The position numbers were made by a program, and so were the translations under genes. Of a stretch of DNA of 54,482 nt, positions 1 through 9,718 are shown piece by piece. Under the pieces are notes generated by a model. The model had not been told where the DNA came from and ran no database searches. It worked only from the letters and a program-made list of their open reading frames with translations. Position 1 is the first letter of the stretch. The number at the start of each line of letters is the position of its first letter. This DNA is from Rhypophila decipiens (lineage: Eukaryota; Ascomycota; Sordariomycetes; Sordariales; Naviculisporaceae): contig MU858258.1 in NCBI GenBank assembly GCA_033297075.1, positions 6,986 through 61,467 of the forward strand. Reading direction: 5' to 3'.

Positions 1-42
1 GTTCTCTCACGGGCGGCGGCGTGGCGGTCATCCCCTCGACAG

Positions 43-82
43 CCCCCCCGCGCGGCGGGGGGGGGCGGGCGCCCCCCCCGCG
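43..82. repeat. C-run/G-run low-complexity tract
   Basis: Alternating runs of C and G (seven C, nine G, eight C, separated by GC dinucleotides) make a strongly self-complementary and G-quadruplex-prone segment. No gene function is implied; it is also a place where sequencing or assembly could err. Confidence 0.7.
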
Positions 83-294
83 GCAGATGCTTCCACCACT
101 CATAGACGAAGCTGGGTTCATGACAAGACGGCGTTTTGGGGGACTGAACTTAGCGGATATGGGTACACGGTTGTTTTATGGCGTTTTTTTGTCTTGTTTG
201 CTATTTGCTTTTAATACTTTTGCTTGTTTCTGTTGCTTTTATTTGGGGACTTCCAAAAGGGGCAACAAAATGGTGTTGGTTGGGTTGGTCTTTC

Positions 295-310
295 GGGTTA
301 GGGTTAGGGT
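295..310 (+). repeat. Short interstitial telomere-like tract (TTAGGG)
   Basis: Two full TTAGGG units in a row with a GGG before them, the sequence of fungal telomeres. The tract is too short to be a telomere; it is an interstitial copy. Similar short tracts occur at the other end of the window (53464-53475, 53608-53620). Confidence 0.6.
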
Positions 311-1402
311 GTCCGGTTTTTTTGTTCAAGGATTATGATGGGTTGTGGTGTGTGGTTATGAAGAGGCGAAGACGGCTTGCTTTTCTTTGCGAAATAAGAA
401 GAGTTATTGCCAGAGTCTCGGCTGTCTGTCTGTCTAGATATGAGGAGCTATGTGTCAAGATGAGAAATAGGGAATACCACTTTCCATAGTCGGTTGTAAT
501 ACATGTTTTAGAAGGAGGAGCACATTGGCAGACAGGCAAGCAGTCAGTTTATGAATGGGTTGCATTTGTGGTTATTTCATACTTTTCACAAGGTTTATCG
601 ACACTCTCCTCATCCTCTCCAATCAGATTTGTCTCTACCTATCTATTCTCAATTTTTGGTCTCGATATCAAAAAGGAAAACAAGGCTAGAATACTTGGTC
701 TTTCTCTCTACTTGTTTGCAGTGGTAACAATGTTTGTCGATTGGTATCCGTGTGGATCGTTGCGAAACTCTCATATTTTCGGGTCCTTTGGCTTCTATGC
801 TTTGTGTGTTGTGTTTCCTTTTTTTTCCTTTGCTGAAAATGGTTACGTTTCCTTTTGATGAACGACGTCGGTAGATTCAGGGTAAAAGAGAGACGTGTCA
901 GAAGAGAGAGAATAAAACGGCGATGGTGAAAAAAGAACATGTCGACAAGTCCTCTTTCTTCACTGGTCCCGATATCGATCAAGACTATGAGGAAGGAGGA
1001 GAGGAGGAGGAGGAGGAGGTCCGTGATAGATACGATTCAGAGTAGACAATGTAGCTGGAGAGACAGACGGGCAACAATGTAGATGGTCAACTACAGTAGA
1101 TGGCTGATAGATATACAAAATGGAATTGGTTTTCATGGCGGTTTTCCTGCTGGTTACGGTGGTATTTATTTTCCTCGGCCAAAACAACCGGACGGTCGGG
1201 GACGTAAAAAAATTATTTTTTACCTCAACGCCTTGCTCATGAGTCTAGAAGTAGCATATGCTTGCTATTTACTTGAGAAGAAACCAACCGACACCCCCAT
1301 GCATGATTTTATCATATCACCACCCATCATGACACATCAACAGGCTTGAAACGAAAACTCAATAACCATCAGACAATAACACCAACCAGCCGCGGTAGCT
1401 AG

Positions 1403-3149
1403 CTAAGTGCCCCCCTCCCTCCGCTTCAAATCCAATATACTCTGTAACCGCAACACGCCTTTCGCCCCCCAGCCACCAGGCCCATGTTCCACGTCAGGCC
1501 TGACAGCGACATACCAAGCCCAAGCGCGCCGATCCAGCTCAGCAGGGTCGAGGTGATCAGCCCAGCTATCAAACACGATCCTCAAAGCGCCCAGCAACAA
1601 GCCGAGATTGTCCTCCTTCTCGGCGTCAATTTCCTTGAGCGTTTGTTTCCTCTTCTTTGTGTGTGTTGTTTCTTTCCCCTCTGTTCCTTTTGTTGGTGGT
1701 GATGGCGTAGCAAAACTCTTGAGCAAATAAGTCCTCGCCCCCTGGGGACTGTGAATCGATGTACCGACTACACTCGTTATTCCTCCATACTTACTTCCCG
1801 TCCCTGACCCAGAAGATTTATTCCGCACAGCTTCCAGATCCAACCCCCAAACCGCCTCCCCACCTAGTTGCACCTCACCCCCGGCCTTGCGTAGTCGTTG
1901 ACCTAGAGCATCAGTGACAACATTGCGCATCAAGCGCCAGCGGTCCGGGCCCAGCATGATACCGCCGTACCACCTTGACATGACGACCAAAGTATTGACC
2001 GTGTTTAACTCGCGCATTATTTTGAGTAGTAAATCGCCGGCGCCAGTCTCCCCGTCGTCGAAGGATTCCTCGCGGATCATGAGAGAGCCCCATGCTGAAG
2101 CCCGTGATCCTTCGGGCGGGCGGAGACGGTATGCCCAGGCGTTGTGGGTTGCGCTTTTCAGGTTGGGTTGAGAAGCCAGGAGAGACTGCAAGAGAAACTT
2201 GCGCTCGGAGGGGGAAGATATTGCTGTTGCCCGCGCTACGAAAGTTGATGATCGAAGTGTGATAGGGGACGATGTCGACCATATCTGGGTTTGCGTCTGA
2301 GTAGGCGTGTAATAGCTTGCTGTTAGGGTAGAAGTTGATGCTGAGGATTGTGTTTCGGTTTGTTGGGTCTTGTCACTTTGTGTTGCTTTGACTTGCGAGC
2401 CGACCGTCTCGTCGCCGCGCCATTCGTAGCCGCTCCGCTTGAGAACGGCAATTTCCCTCCCCATTACACGCACGCGAGGTTGGCCCTCGCCGAAACCTTC
2501 TTGCTCGGCGCTGGGTCCTTTTTCGAGCCCGATGCTGACGGCCTTGGTCCGTGAGTTGGCGCTGACGACTGCTTGGGACAGACTTAGTCTGCTCGAGAGG
2601 GGCTGCTCGGGCATGGTGTGCCGGAGGAGCTCTACTGCGAAGGCTAGCACCAAGGGTGCGCGGTTGGTTTCGATGGCGGTTTGGGAGATGAGTTCTTGGT
2701 CGGTGTTTACGGGGAGTTCGAGGGAGGACTCTAGTTCTTGGGGGGTCATCTCGACTGGTCCGCTCGTGAAGTCTTGCTTGGGACGTTTTGAAGAAGCAGC
2801 TGTGTTGTCGGATGTGGATGCTGGACGTTTTGTCCCTGATGTGGTGGAATTTCCGAGGTCGCCTCGTTTGACGGCTGCTTTGCAGGCCGAGTGCAGGGCT
2901 TTTGCTGCTTTCTCATCGTTGATTGCGGTTTGTACTGTTGCAAGAGGTGCTTCTGATATTTGCCTGATGCTGTTTGCATATTTTAGTTTCTGGGAATGAG
3001 ATATATGTGTAATAAGTGTTCCTCTCAACACACCTTCGAAGTTCAACCGCCTGGAGTGACTTGATCTGGGCCATTGCTTGCATCATGGGCACCTTTCTCG
3101 CCACGGTGAGCAGCCGCAGCAGCTCTTGTAGATCCTGCTGTGATGCCAT
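1403..3149 (-). CDS. IMPACT-family (UPF0029) protein
   Basis: Two exons: 3149-3034 and 2963-1403, with a 70-nt GTGTGT...CAG intron; 558 residues. The start is the ATG at 3149, because the conserved helical N-terminus (residues 1-38) lies in exon 1 and joins in frame with the next helix. Residues 277-396 are an IMPACT/UPF0029 domain: see the DDGETGAGDLL segment and VVMSRWYGGIMLGPDRW. Residues 1-70 look like a small helical bundle. A second well-structured region (about residues 105-225, with RAPLVLAFAVELLRHTMPEQ) and a C-terminal helical region follow. IMPACT-family proteins (yeast Yih1, and the shorter YDL177C) bind Gcn1 or have unknown roles. This one has no RWD domain, so a Gcn2-regulating role is not supported. 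The middle is Ser/Thr/Gln-rich. Precise function unknown. Confidence 0.85.
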
Positions 3150-3583
3150 TTTATTTTTATTTTTCTGATATTCTTTCAGTTGAGATGAGAATGAACAAGA
3201 CCATCCGTGTAAGTGAGTTGACGCGTGAATGAGCTCGTGACGTGGGACCAAGTTTAAGTGGCCCACCCCTGTCCTGTAGCCTGCCAGGCTGAGCCAGAGC
3301 GCCAAGACCAAACAGTCCCGAAAACGTGCCGGGCTTGGGAAGGAGCTAACTTGATCAAGGCTAGCGGGAAGCTGTTTGCTTACCTAAATTTCAATATGGC
3401 AACTTCATCTCAAACTCACCTCAGCAGTTCATCGCAGACTGAACGTCTGGCTCATCGGAATTTCACTTCCCAACGGCAAATGGCGGTTTTATAATCTAGA
3501 GTCGGCCCGGAATTACTTGATAGGTTCCTTGGTGTGAGGCATGCTTACGGCATTCTCATAGCCTCATAACGCTCGTGCCCAGG
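3150..3583. promoter_or_regulatory. Divergent promoter region, IMPACT-family gene / OMS1-like gene
   Basis: These 434 bp separate two genes transcribed away from each other, so both promoters must lie here. No canonical TATA box was seen. No other gene recognised. Confidence 0.6.
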
Positions 3584-4963
3584 ATGGCGTCGAGGATCTT
3601 CTCCCCTCGACTGGGGTTCAGGGGTGCCCAGCAGATGGAGATGCAGATACAATGTCGACTTCAGCCCCGGAGATACCTAAGCCTTACCTCGAGGCTACAG
3701 TTAGCCTCAAAGAAAAAGTCTACCATCAAATCGGCACCATCATCATCAACGCCACCTCCAAAAGCAAGTCCCTCACCAAAGGACTTTCACAAAAACACCA
3801 AACCCAACTCCAACTCCACCTCCCAAATCCAGACCCTAGACGTCCTCTGGAAACAACGCAAAGTCCCACTTATCTTCGCATGCGCCCTAGTCTTCTGCAT
3901 GACCGTCTACACAAGCCTGATCATAACCAAGCTCAACAAAGCCGGAGACTGCGTCCACGAAGAACACGCCATCCCCACCGGTCTCCCAGAAGACATTGTT
4001 TCCGCCGTGGACTCCCACAAAGACCCCGAAGAGATCCGCAAAACAGCCGAGGACTTCGACCGGGACTTGAATTTCCCCGAGCGTGTAACGGGCACCCGTC
4101 GCCTACGCAAGAAACTCGCCGCCCGAGCAAAAGGCCACGTCCTGGAGGTATCCATCGGCACTGGCCGAAATCTGCCATTTTATGACTTTACCGATCTGGT
4201 CAGAGAGTACTTATCTTCTCCCGAGGCGCTGGCTGAGCGGCAGAGGAAACACATGGACCGGCTCATGTCCGCATCTGCCGCCCGGGGAAAGAAAGTAAAC
4301 TCCAACCCAGAACAGAAACAAATCGGCTGGCTAGACGGCGAGATCTTGTCCTTCACTGGGCTGGATATCTCCCCCGACATGCTGGGTATCGCCCGCACGA
4401 GGATACGAGAATACATCCCGGGGCTCGACAAGCTCATGCACAAACGTCGTCGAGAGCCCATGCCGCGGGATATCCCCCAAGGCCAAGGCGCCCCTGTAGT
4501 CGACATCTTGGACTCCAAAGTCAGACTCTTCATGGGCGACGCACAATCATTCCTCCCGCCACCGCCGCCTGCTGCCCCAACAAGTGATGGCCAAGTCGTC
4601 CAACAAAAATACGACACAATCCTACAAACATTCGGCCTCTGCTCCGTAGCCGATCCAGCCAAGCTGCTCTCCAACATGGCGAGCGTGATCAAGCCCGACA
4701 CGGGAAGAATCATCTTGCTCGAGCACGGAAGGGGCTGGTCTGACTGGATCAACACCAAGCTGGACCAGTTCGCCTTGCCGCATTTTCAGCGGTACGGGTG
4801 CTGGTGGAATCGCGATATCGAGGGGGTTGTTAGGGAGGCTGCGTCCAGGGTTCCTGGGCTGGAGGTTGTCCAAGTCGAGAGGCCGTTTTGGACGCACTTT
4901 GGGACCACGCTTGTTATTGAGTTGCGGGTTAGGGGTGAGATTGGGGGGAGTCGAGGGAAATAA
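3584..4963 (+). CDS. OMS1: Oms1-like mitochondrial SAM methyltransferase
   Basis: Single exon, 459 residues from the ATG at 3584; the frame is open slightly further upstream but has no earlier ATG. The N-terminus is Arg/Ser-rich without acidic residues, as in a mitochondrial presequence. One membrane segment lies at about 94-114. A class I SAM-dependent methyltransferase fold follows: motif I EVSIGTGRN (188-196), a GLDISPDMLGIAR acidic-loop segment (259-271), and LQTFGLCSVADP with a following LLEHGRG strand (about 347-384). Yeast Oms1 is an inner-membrane methyltransferase found as a suppressor of oxa1 mutations and linked to mitochondrial RNA or respiratory function; its substrate is not settled. 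A 50-60 residue loop between motif I and the acidic loop is charged and may be lineage-specific. Assignment rests on the membrane anchor plus motif arrangement. Confidence 0.85.
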   Translation: MASRIFSPRLGFRGAQQMEMQIQCRLQPRRYLSLTSRLQLASKKKSTIKSAPSSSTPPPKASPSPKDFHKNTKPNSNSTSQIQTLDVLWKQRKVPLIFACALVFCMTVYTSLIITKLNKAGDCVHEEHAIPTGLPEDIVSAVDSHKDPEEIRKTAEDFDRDLNFPERVTGTRRLRKKLAARAKGHVLEVSIGTGRNLPFYDFTDLVREYLSSPEALAERQRKHMDRLMSASAARGKKVNSNPEQKQIGWLDGEILSFTGLDISPDMLGIARTRIREYIPGLDKLMHKRRREPMPRDIPQGQGAPVVDILDSKVRLFMGDAQSFLPPPPPAAPTSDGQVVQQKYDTILQTFGLCSVADPAKLLSNMASVIKPDTGRIILLEHGRGWSDWINTKLDQFALPHFQRYGCWWNRDIEGVVREAASRVPGLEVVQVERPFWTHFGTTLVIELRVRGEIGGSRGK

Positions 4964-5630
4964 TGACCGTCTTGGAAGGTTGAGGCTAGGGGTGAAGAAT
5001 GAGGTCTTTGTTGATGTGTACAAAGATTTGTAGGACATGTTAGTTGGGTTGGACAAGATTCCTCTGTAGTCTCTGCTGTAACAGTACATGTGTATGATAT
5101 TCGTCTCGAAGCAAGCTACCGCTCGTCTTATGAAGACCACCAGCCATGTCCCCGGATTGCCATGGCATTTCACGGACAGTCTAACATGGATTTCGGTATA
5201 CTACTATGTAAAGCCAGAGATACCGCAAAGGATGTACGTAGTAGGGGGTGTTTGACGGCTTGTGATGCTTTATGGACAATGGACGGAACTGGAGACAAGA
5301 CGATTGCATATGTATGAGTGTTTCAGGCGATGGATTGCAAGTCTTCATTACCTAGCCACATGCAATGGCTGGGTCCATATTGGATGATGGGTTCTATAAC
5401 ATTGGCATAATAGGCCATTTGAAGTAACAAAATTTTGCTACCCGATTTGCCGATGAAAGGCTCTATTCTGCTGGCTCTGGAATGATCAATACTTGCTTGG
5501 TAACTAAACTCCCCGCAGTTGATGAGAGGAGCAAGCAACCGTTAAAGGCTAACACCAATAACCACATATATATCTAATCTGAAACCAGACCCTCCACGCA
5601 TCTTTCAAGGTGCCTGACGACGGTGGCGAC
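4964..5630. other. Convergent intergenic region
   Basis: Lies between the 3' ends of the Oms1-like gene (+) and the secreted-protein gene (-). Short frames here lack gene-like composition. Presumably two 3' UTRs; no repeat or RNA gene recognised. Confidence 0.5.
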
Positions 5631-6160
5631 CTAGCACCTGTACCAACACCTAAAGCTATGTCCCGTGCGGCCGTCGGGGGGTGTATAGCATCTGCCACCA
5701 CCGGTGGCGGTGTTCCCAGTCTCGCCAACCTGCTGCTGGCAGTTGTAGTCATAGTAGAGCTGGCAGTTGGTGCCATAGGTGGCGTCGCCGACTGCCTTGA
5801 GACTCCCGATGGGATCGGACGACCAATAGCATGTATCCTTTCATCTCTGTTGTTCGTGACAACACCATGTTAGTGACATAGACTTTGAGTAGCACCAAAA
5901 AAAAAAAAAAAAGGAAAAAAAAAGGCAGGAATAGGCAAAGAACGTACACCGGGATCGATGGCGCCGATTTGGTCTTGGCAGTTCGTGCCTCGGTAGTATC
6001 GGCCGCATTGGCCGTTGACGGCGCCGGGGGCGGCGCAGCCTGCGCGGCGCTGGAGTTCGGATGCCTCGAGATTGATGGGGTTTAGGGATGTGTTGTCGAC
6101 TGCGAGGCTGGCGACGAGCTGGGTGGTGGCCAAGAGGGTGAGGATGGCTTTGAACTGCAT
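5631..6160 (-). CDS. Small secreted cysteine-rich protein with propeptide
   Basis: Two exons: 6160-5948 and 5837-5631, with a 110-nt intron (GTACGT donor, CACTAAC branch site, AAAG acceptor, long T runs); 139 residues. Residues 1-20 are a clear signal peptide (MQFKAILTLLATTQLVASLA). A 19-residue propeptide ends at Arg38-Arg39, a Kex2-type cleavage site, so the predicted mature chain is about 100 residues. It has nine cysteines (42, 52, 61, 74, 96, 104, 121, 135, 139), and a GTNCQ element occurs twice (58-62 and 93-97), suggesting an internal duplication. It ends on Cys139. This is the architecture of fungal secreted effectors or antimicrobial peptides, but I recognise no family. The exon 2 acceptor was chosen because the other nearby AG either gives a stop or leaves the Cys-rich frame. 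The nine cysteines leave one unpaired, or a dimer. Confidence 0.75.
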
Positions 6161-7105
6161 TTTGTCCTTTTGTATGAGTCGTGGAAAAATCTAGGGTGTA
6201 CGGGTCGAGGGAAACGGATCAATAGTTTGTGTTTGGGTTGATGGTGCTGAGGTTTTGAAAGTCAGAGTTTTGAGCGACGACCGGAAGGGGTTTATATAAT
6301 ATTTTGAGCTCCCTCTGGGCTGTTTCTCTTCATCATCCAGGATGGGTACATGTAGCTCGCTCGTATCATGTGCCCATTCTTGGAGCTATGCATCATATGG
6401 ATGTCCGAGTAGTCGTCTGGTATCACCATACTCGAGATGCGAGAATATTGGTAATGACCACCCGCGATAGTTCACACGTCGTCTTTAGGAACAGGGGCGT
6501 TTGCGAGCATAGGTAGATGCAGTAAAAGTCCCTTGCGCACTTGGCTTCTAACCCGATAACAGACCTTGGACCGAGCAGAGGCAACTTCATGGTACCGTCA
6601 GAAGCTGGTGTCCCTTTTCCGATGCTGTGACCACGCGTGCCCCGTTGTTAAGACGCATATGAAGCTGTCGCCACTTTGTAAGCATCACCTTAAGGAGTAT
6701 CAACACAACCCCTTTTTCTGGTTGGTTTCACAACGGCTTATGTCCTTGGAGAGATTGCGGCTGCCGAAATAGGTTATATCAACACAACTTTGATGTCTTG
6801 TTGGTAACGGCACGCAAATAGTCACTTAGTCATATCATTCATAAGCCCACCGACTATACTCAACCCATCACCCTGTATCACCCTAATATATAAAACTGCT
6901 ACCTTACACGTTATTATATGAGGTCAAGGCACAAGCCTAAGGCTTTCCCATAAAGTCCCATTAATCTATCAGAATCTGAGTATTTGAGATTGCATGTGTT
7001 GGATTACCACGCGTTGTTGTACATGGTTTGTCAGTCGGCAGGACTCTGGTTGAAAGAAAAAGGATAAAGGCACCTTCCAGCTCGGGCTGAACATATAATC
7101 TATAC
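6161..7105. other. Upstream region of the secreted-protein gene
   Basis: Contains the TATA box listed separately and AT-rich sequence around 6820-7080. No domain-like reading frame or RNA gene seen. Confidence 0.45.
6292..6298 (-). promoter_or_regulatory. TATA box of the secreted-protein gene
   Basis: On the minus strand the sequence TATATAA, followed by ACCCC, lies about 130 bp before the ATG at 6160. That distance fits a roughly 100-nt 5' leader. Clear TATA boxes are typical of highly or inducibly expressed fungal genes. Confidence 0.55.
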
Positions 7106-7498
7106 ATGATGCAGGGTTTTCCTCAATGCCTGGTTACCCAAACTGTAGCGAATACATCATCTGAAAACAAAGCACGCCCGGATGCAAAGATCAAAGTCCA
7201 CAACATCAAACCCGCCAATATTTCGAACATGGATGATGAGCATGCGATGCAGCTGGATGATCCAGAGGTAACCAAGAACCCGGAGCAACTGCCCATCAAC
7301 CCATTCAACACCCACAGACGAGGTGCCCGGGGATGATCTGACTCCGTTGTCTACTACCCCCAAGAAAGGCCGGGACATCATCGAGCAGATGGGGAAGCAG
7401 GAAGGCAAACAAAGGGTGTTGGGCGTAAGACGGGGTAAAGCGTTTGATCAATTGGCCATGGAAAATGCATCATTGAGAGTGAAGTTGGCGCCCAGTTG
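7106..7498 (+). pseudogene. Possible small gene or frameshifted remnant
   Basis: Frame 1 (7106-7336) starts MMQGFPQCLVTQ and has a hydrophilic, acidic stretch (DDEHAMQLDDPEVTKNPEQ). Where it ends, a second frame becomes open with similar composition (DEVPGDDLTPLSTTPKKGRD and later AMENASLRVKLAP) and ends with a TGA at about 7498. The continuity of coding-like composition across a frame change suggests an unseen intron or a frameshifted remnant. The final segment is predicted helical. I recognise no family, and chance cannot be excluded. It lies just beyond the 3' end of the first GTPase gene, on the opposite strand. Confidence 0.25.
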
Positions 7499-7684
7499 AA
7501 GCAGGGTCATTGATGATCTTAAGCCCATACACGTAAAACAAAGTAAAAGAAAACAGCCAACGATAAATTCAATAGTATACTGGACATAATAGCTGCCAAG
7601 GAAGCCAGCGACGACCCCCCCCCAGAGTGGTGCAGGAAGCCCAGCAAGAACTTACCCATGGCCTAGGTAGGTACAACGCATCAA

Positions 7685-9022
7685 TCAATCTGTGGAGCGC
7701 TGGAACCGCCTCGTCATCATCTCGACCATCCCTGACAGCACAATTCCCGCCAACCCCCTCTCACCGCCGGCCTCCTCGCGCCCTCGTCGTCCCCCCCGGT
7801 CATGATCTCGCCGCTCATGGTGGTCCGTAATAACATCATTTTCACCAGATGAATGCACAACAGGACCAAGACCCCCCCGCTGCTCTGCCCGAACAACAAC
7901 ACTAGGACGAGTGTTGCCATGCAGGGCAGCTGCTTCTCCTCCTCCTCCCCTCCTCCTCCTCTCCACATCGTCGTCGTTCAGTTGAGCCTTCTTCTTCTTC
8001 TCCTCCTCCTCAATAAGCTTGTCCAACCTCTGCATCTCCTCCTCATGCGCCTTCTCCCGGCGCTTCTTCTCCTCCACAAGAACACGCCCCGCGCTCGTCT
8101 CCTCGAGCGAAATTCCTGTCCCAAGCTCATTCACCAGACTCAGACGACTAGAGCCCCCCTCATCACCACCAGCCATAGCCATAAAATGCTCCAGCACACA
8201 AGCAGTCGACTCGGGCGTGCCATCGAAGCGCATCACACGGGCGCCCCCGGCCACCAGATCGCCCCATAGCGCAGGCGACGCCATGATCTGCGCCTCGCGC
8301 CGGGTGCATTCGTCGCGCATCATCTGCTGCCGTCTGTCGTCGGCAGCAGATGATGGGATCGTGTTCCACATGGTGGTCAGCACGACCACCCGGGGGTAGA
8401 AGGGCTCGCCGCAGAGGGCTTTGAGGGCGGCCAGGTTGAGCCGGGCCGAGCCGGTCATGCGGTTCTGGGTGATGGGGTGGGTGAGGATTATGCCGGCTAT
8501 ATTGCCAGTGGTTTTGGTGGTAGTCGTTGTTAGGAAATCTGCTATGGATTGGAGGATGTCGAGGTCGTTGCGGTTCGTGTCGTTGAAGCCTGGGCTGTCG
8601 ATCAGGGTGACGGTTGTGTTGTTGTTGTGCTTGGTATCGGTGAACTTGAAGGTGTGCGGTGTGCAGGTTGATGTATCTACCCACGGGGAAGGGAGGGTAA
8701 GTTATTTTGAACTACATGAGCTTAATGGGTGAAAAGGAAAGGGGGATATCATACATGATTCTATATTGTGACTGACGATATCCGCGTCTTTGCTAGCCTT
8801 CCCGGACACTACCGTGGCAATGAAGGAGGACTTTCCTGATCCCGAGGGTCCTAGGACGAGCAGAGATACGTGGCGGTTGGAAACCTTGTCCGTTTTCCCG
8901 GCGGTAACATCGGTAGGGTTAGCCATATCGGCGGTCTTGTCCGGTTCGGTGAGGTCTGCCTGTGCCAGGTGTGAACCCTCTACTCTGGGGACGACTGGAG
9001 CAGATGGTGAGGGCTTCATCAT
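7685..9022 (-). CDS. AIG1/GIMAP-like P-loop GTPase 1 with coiled-coil tail
   Basis: Two exons: 9022-8755 and 8676-7685, with a 78-nt intron (GTATGA...TAG); 419 residues. The G domain has G1 GPSGSGKSS (58-66), G3 DSPG (116-119) and a hydrophobic strand leading to TTMWN (189-193) where G4 is expected. The usual NKxD Asp is Asn here. Residues about 288-334 form a highly charged Glu/Lys/Arg coiled coil, followed by a Gly/His/Arg-rich tail. Family: fungal GTPases near AIG1/IMAP and septin-like TRAFAC GTPases. In animals and plants relatives act at membranes in immunity or lymphocyte survival; in fungi the role is unknown. Start codon uncertain: two adjacent ATGs at 9022/9019 and another at residue 33, just before the domain. 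It is divergent from and homologous to the gene at 9719-10670, and the intron beside the G1-G2 interval is placed at the matching point in both. Confidence 0.8.
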
Positions 9023-9718
9023 GTGGTGGTCACTGTAGTCTTGGTGTTCAATCTGCTATCCCGGGTCTTCCCCAAGTTCAAGTTGTGAATGGTCTTCTTT
9101 ATGAAACACCCTCTAAGAAGCGAAAGAACTGAGGAAGCCCACAAAACCACCTCGGATGTGGGATATGGTCCCACACCCGACACACCCAAGTCAGCCTCGC
9201 TTTTATGACTTCATCATCACAGTACCAAAGATGCAGGTTGTGCGTCATTAGGTGTTGAGGTTCTCGCCAGGCTGAATTCAGCGTACGCGTTCATAGCCTT
9301 ATCTCAAACAAATATTGGGCCCAGATGCTATCGTCCAATGCTTCAACAAGACAACTGATAACTGATGTCATCAAGCGCATGAAGGATGGACGGGTTGGGC
9401 TGCATTTGCCGTCCTCGACGGGTGGTTGGATGACTGTTGGCGGTGCGCCTTGGGTAGAAAGGAGGCCTCTTAGAAAGTGCTGTTTCACCCAAAAGTGCAG
9501 CATTGGGAGAAACCGCAATGCATTGGACCTGGGATGCGAGAAATCCGACAAACAGGTTGACATGCTTAAATGCTGTACCCCAGATTACATCTTGCTCAAA
9601 TAAAAAAAGGCTCGCCTTCATTCTGCTCTCCACCGGCTGGGATACGTTTTTGTCCTGTGAACCTGAAGATACCGTGTAGTAGCACCATTTCACCAGACCA
9701 GAAAGTCAAGGAATCCTC
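9023..9718. promoter_or_regulatory. Shared promoter region of the GTPase pair
   Basis: This 696-bp segment separates the two GTPase start codons. It contains an inverted repeat with 7-bp arms and a 5-nt loop at 9157-9175 (TGTGGGA...TCCCACA), about 135 bp before the left gene. No TATA box is evident. Short frames at 9291-9693 have no gene-like features. Confidence 0.5.

Larger units (their letters stand above)
1..1402. other. Intergenic, no gene recognised
   Basis: All frames give only short open stretches without domain-like composition. The region holds a GC-rich run near the left edge, a two-unit TTAGGG tract, and a GAGGAGGAGG tract around 991-1020. The right end would contain the 3' UTR of the leftward IMPACT-family gene. 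No RNA gene was recognised. Confidence 0.6.

Noticed and set aside
2439..2999. 186-codon plus-strand frame
   Set aside because: Antisense to the IMPACT-family gene.
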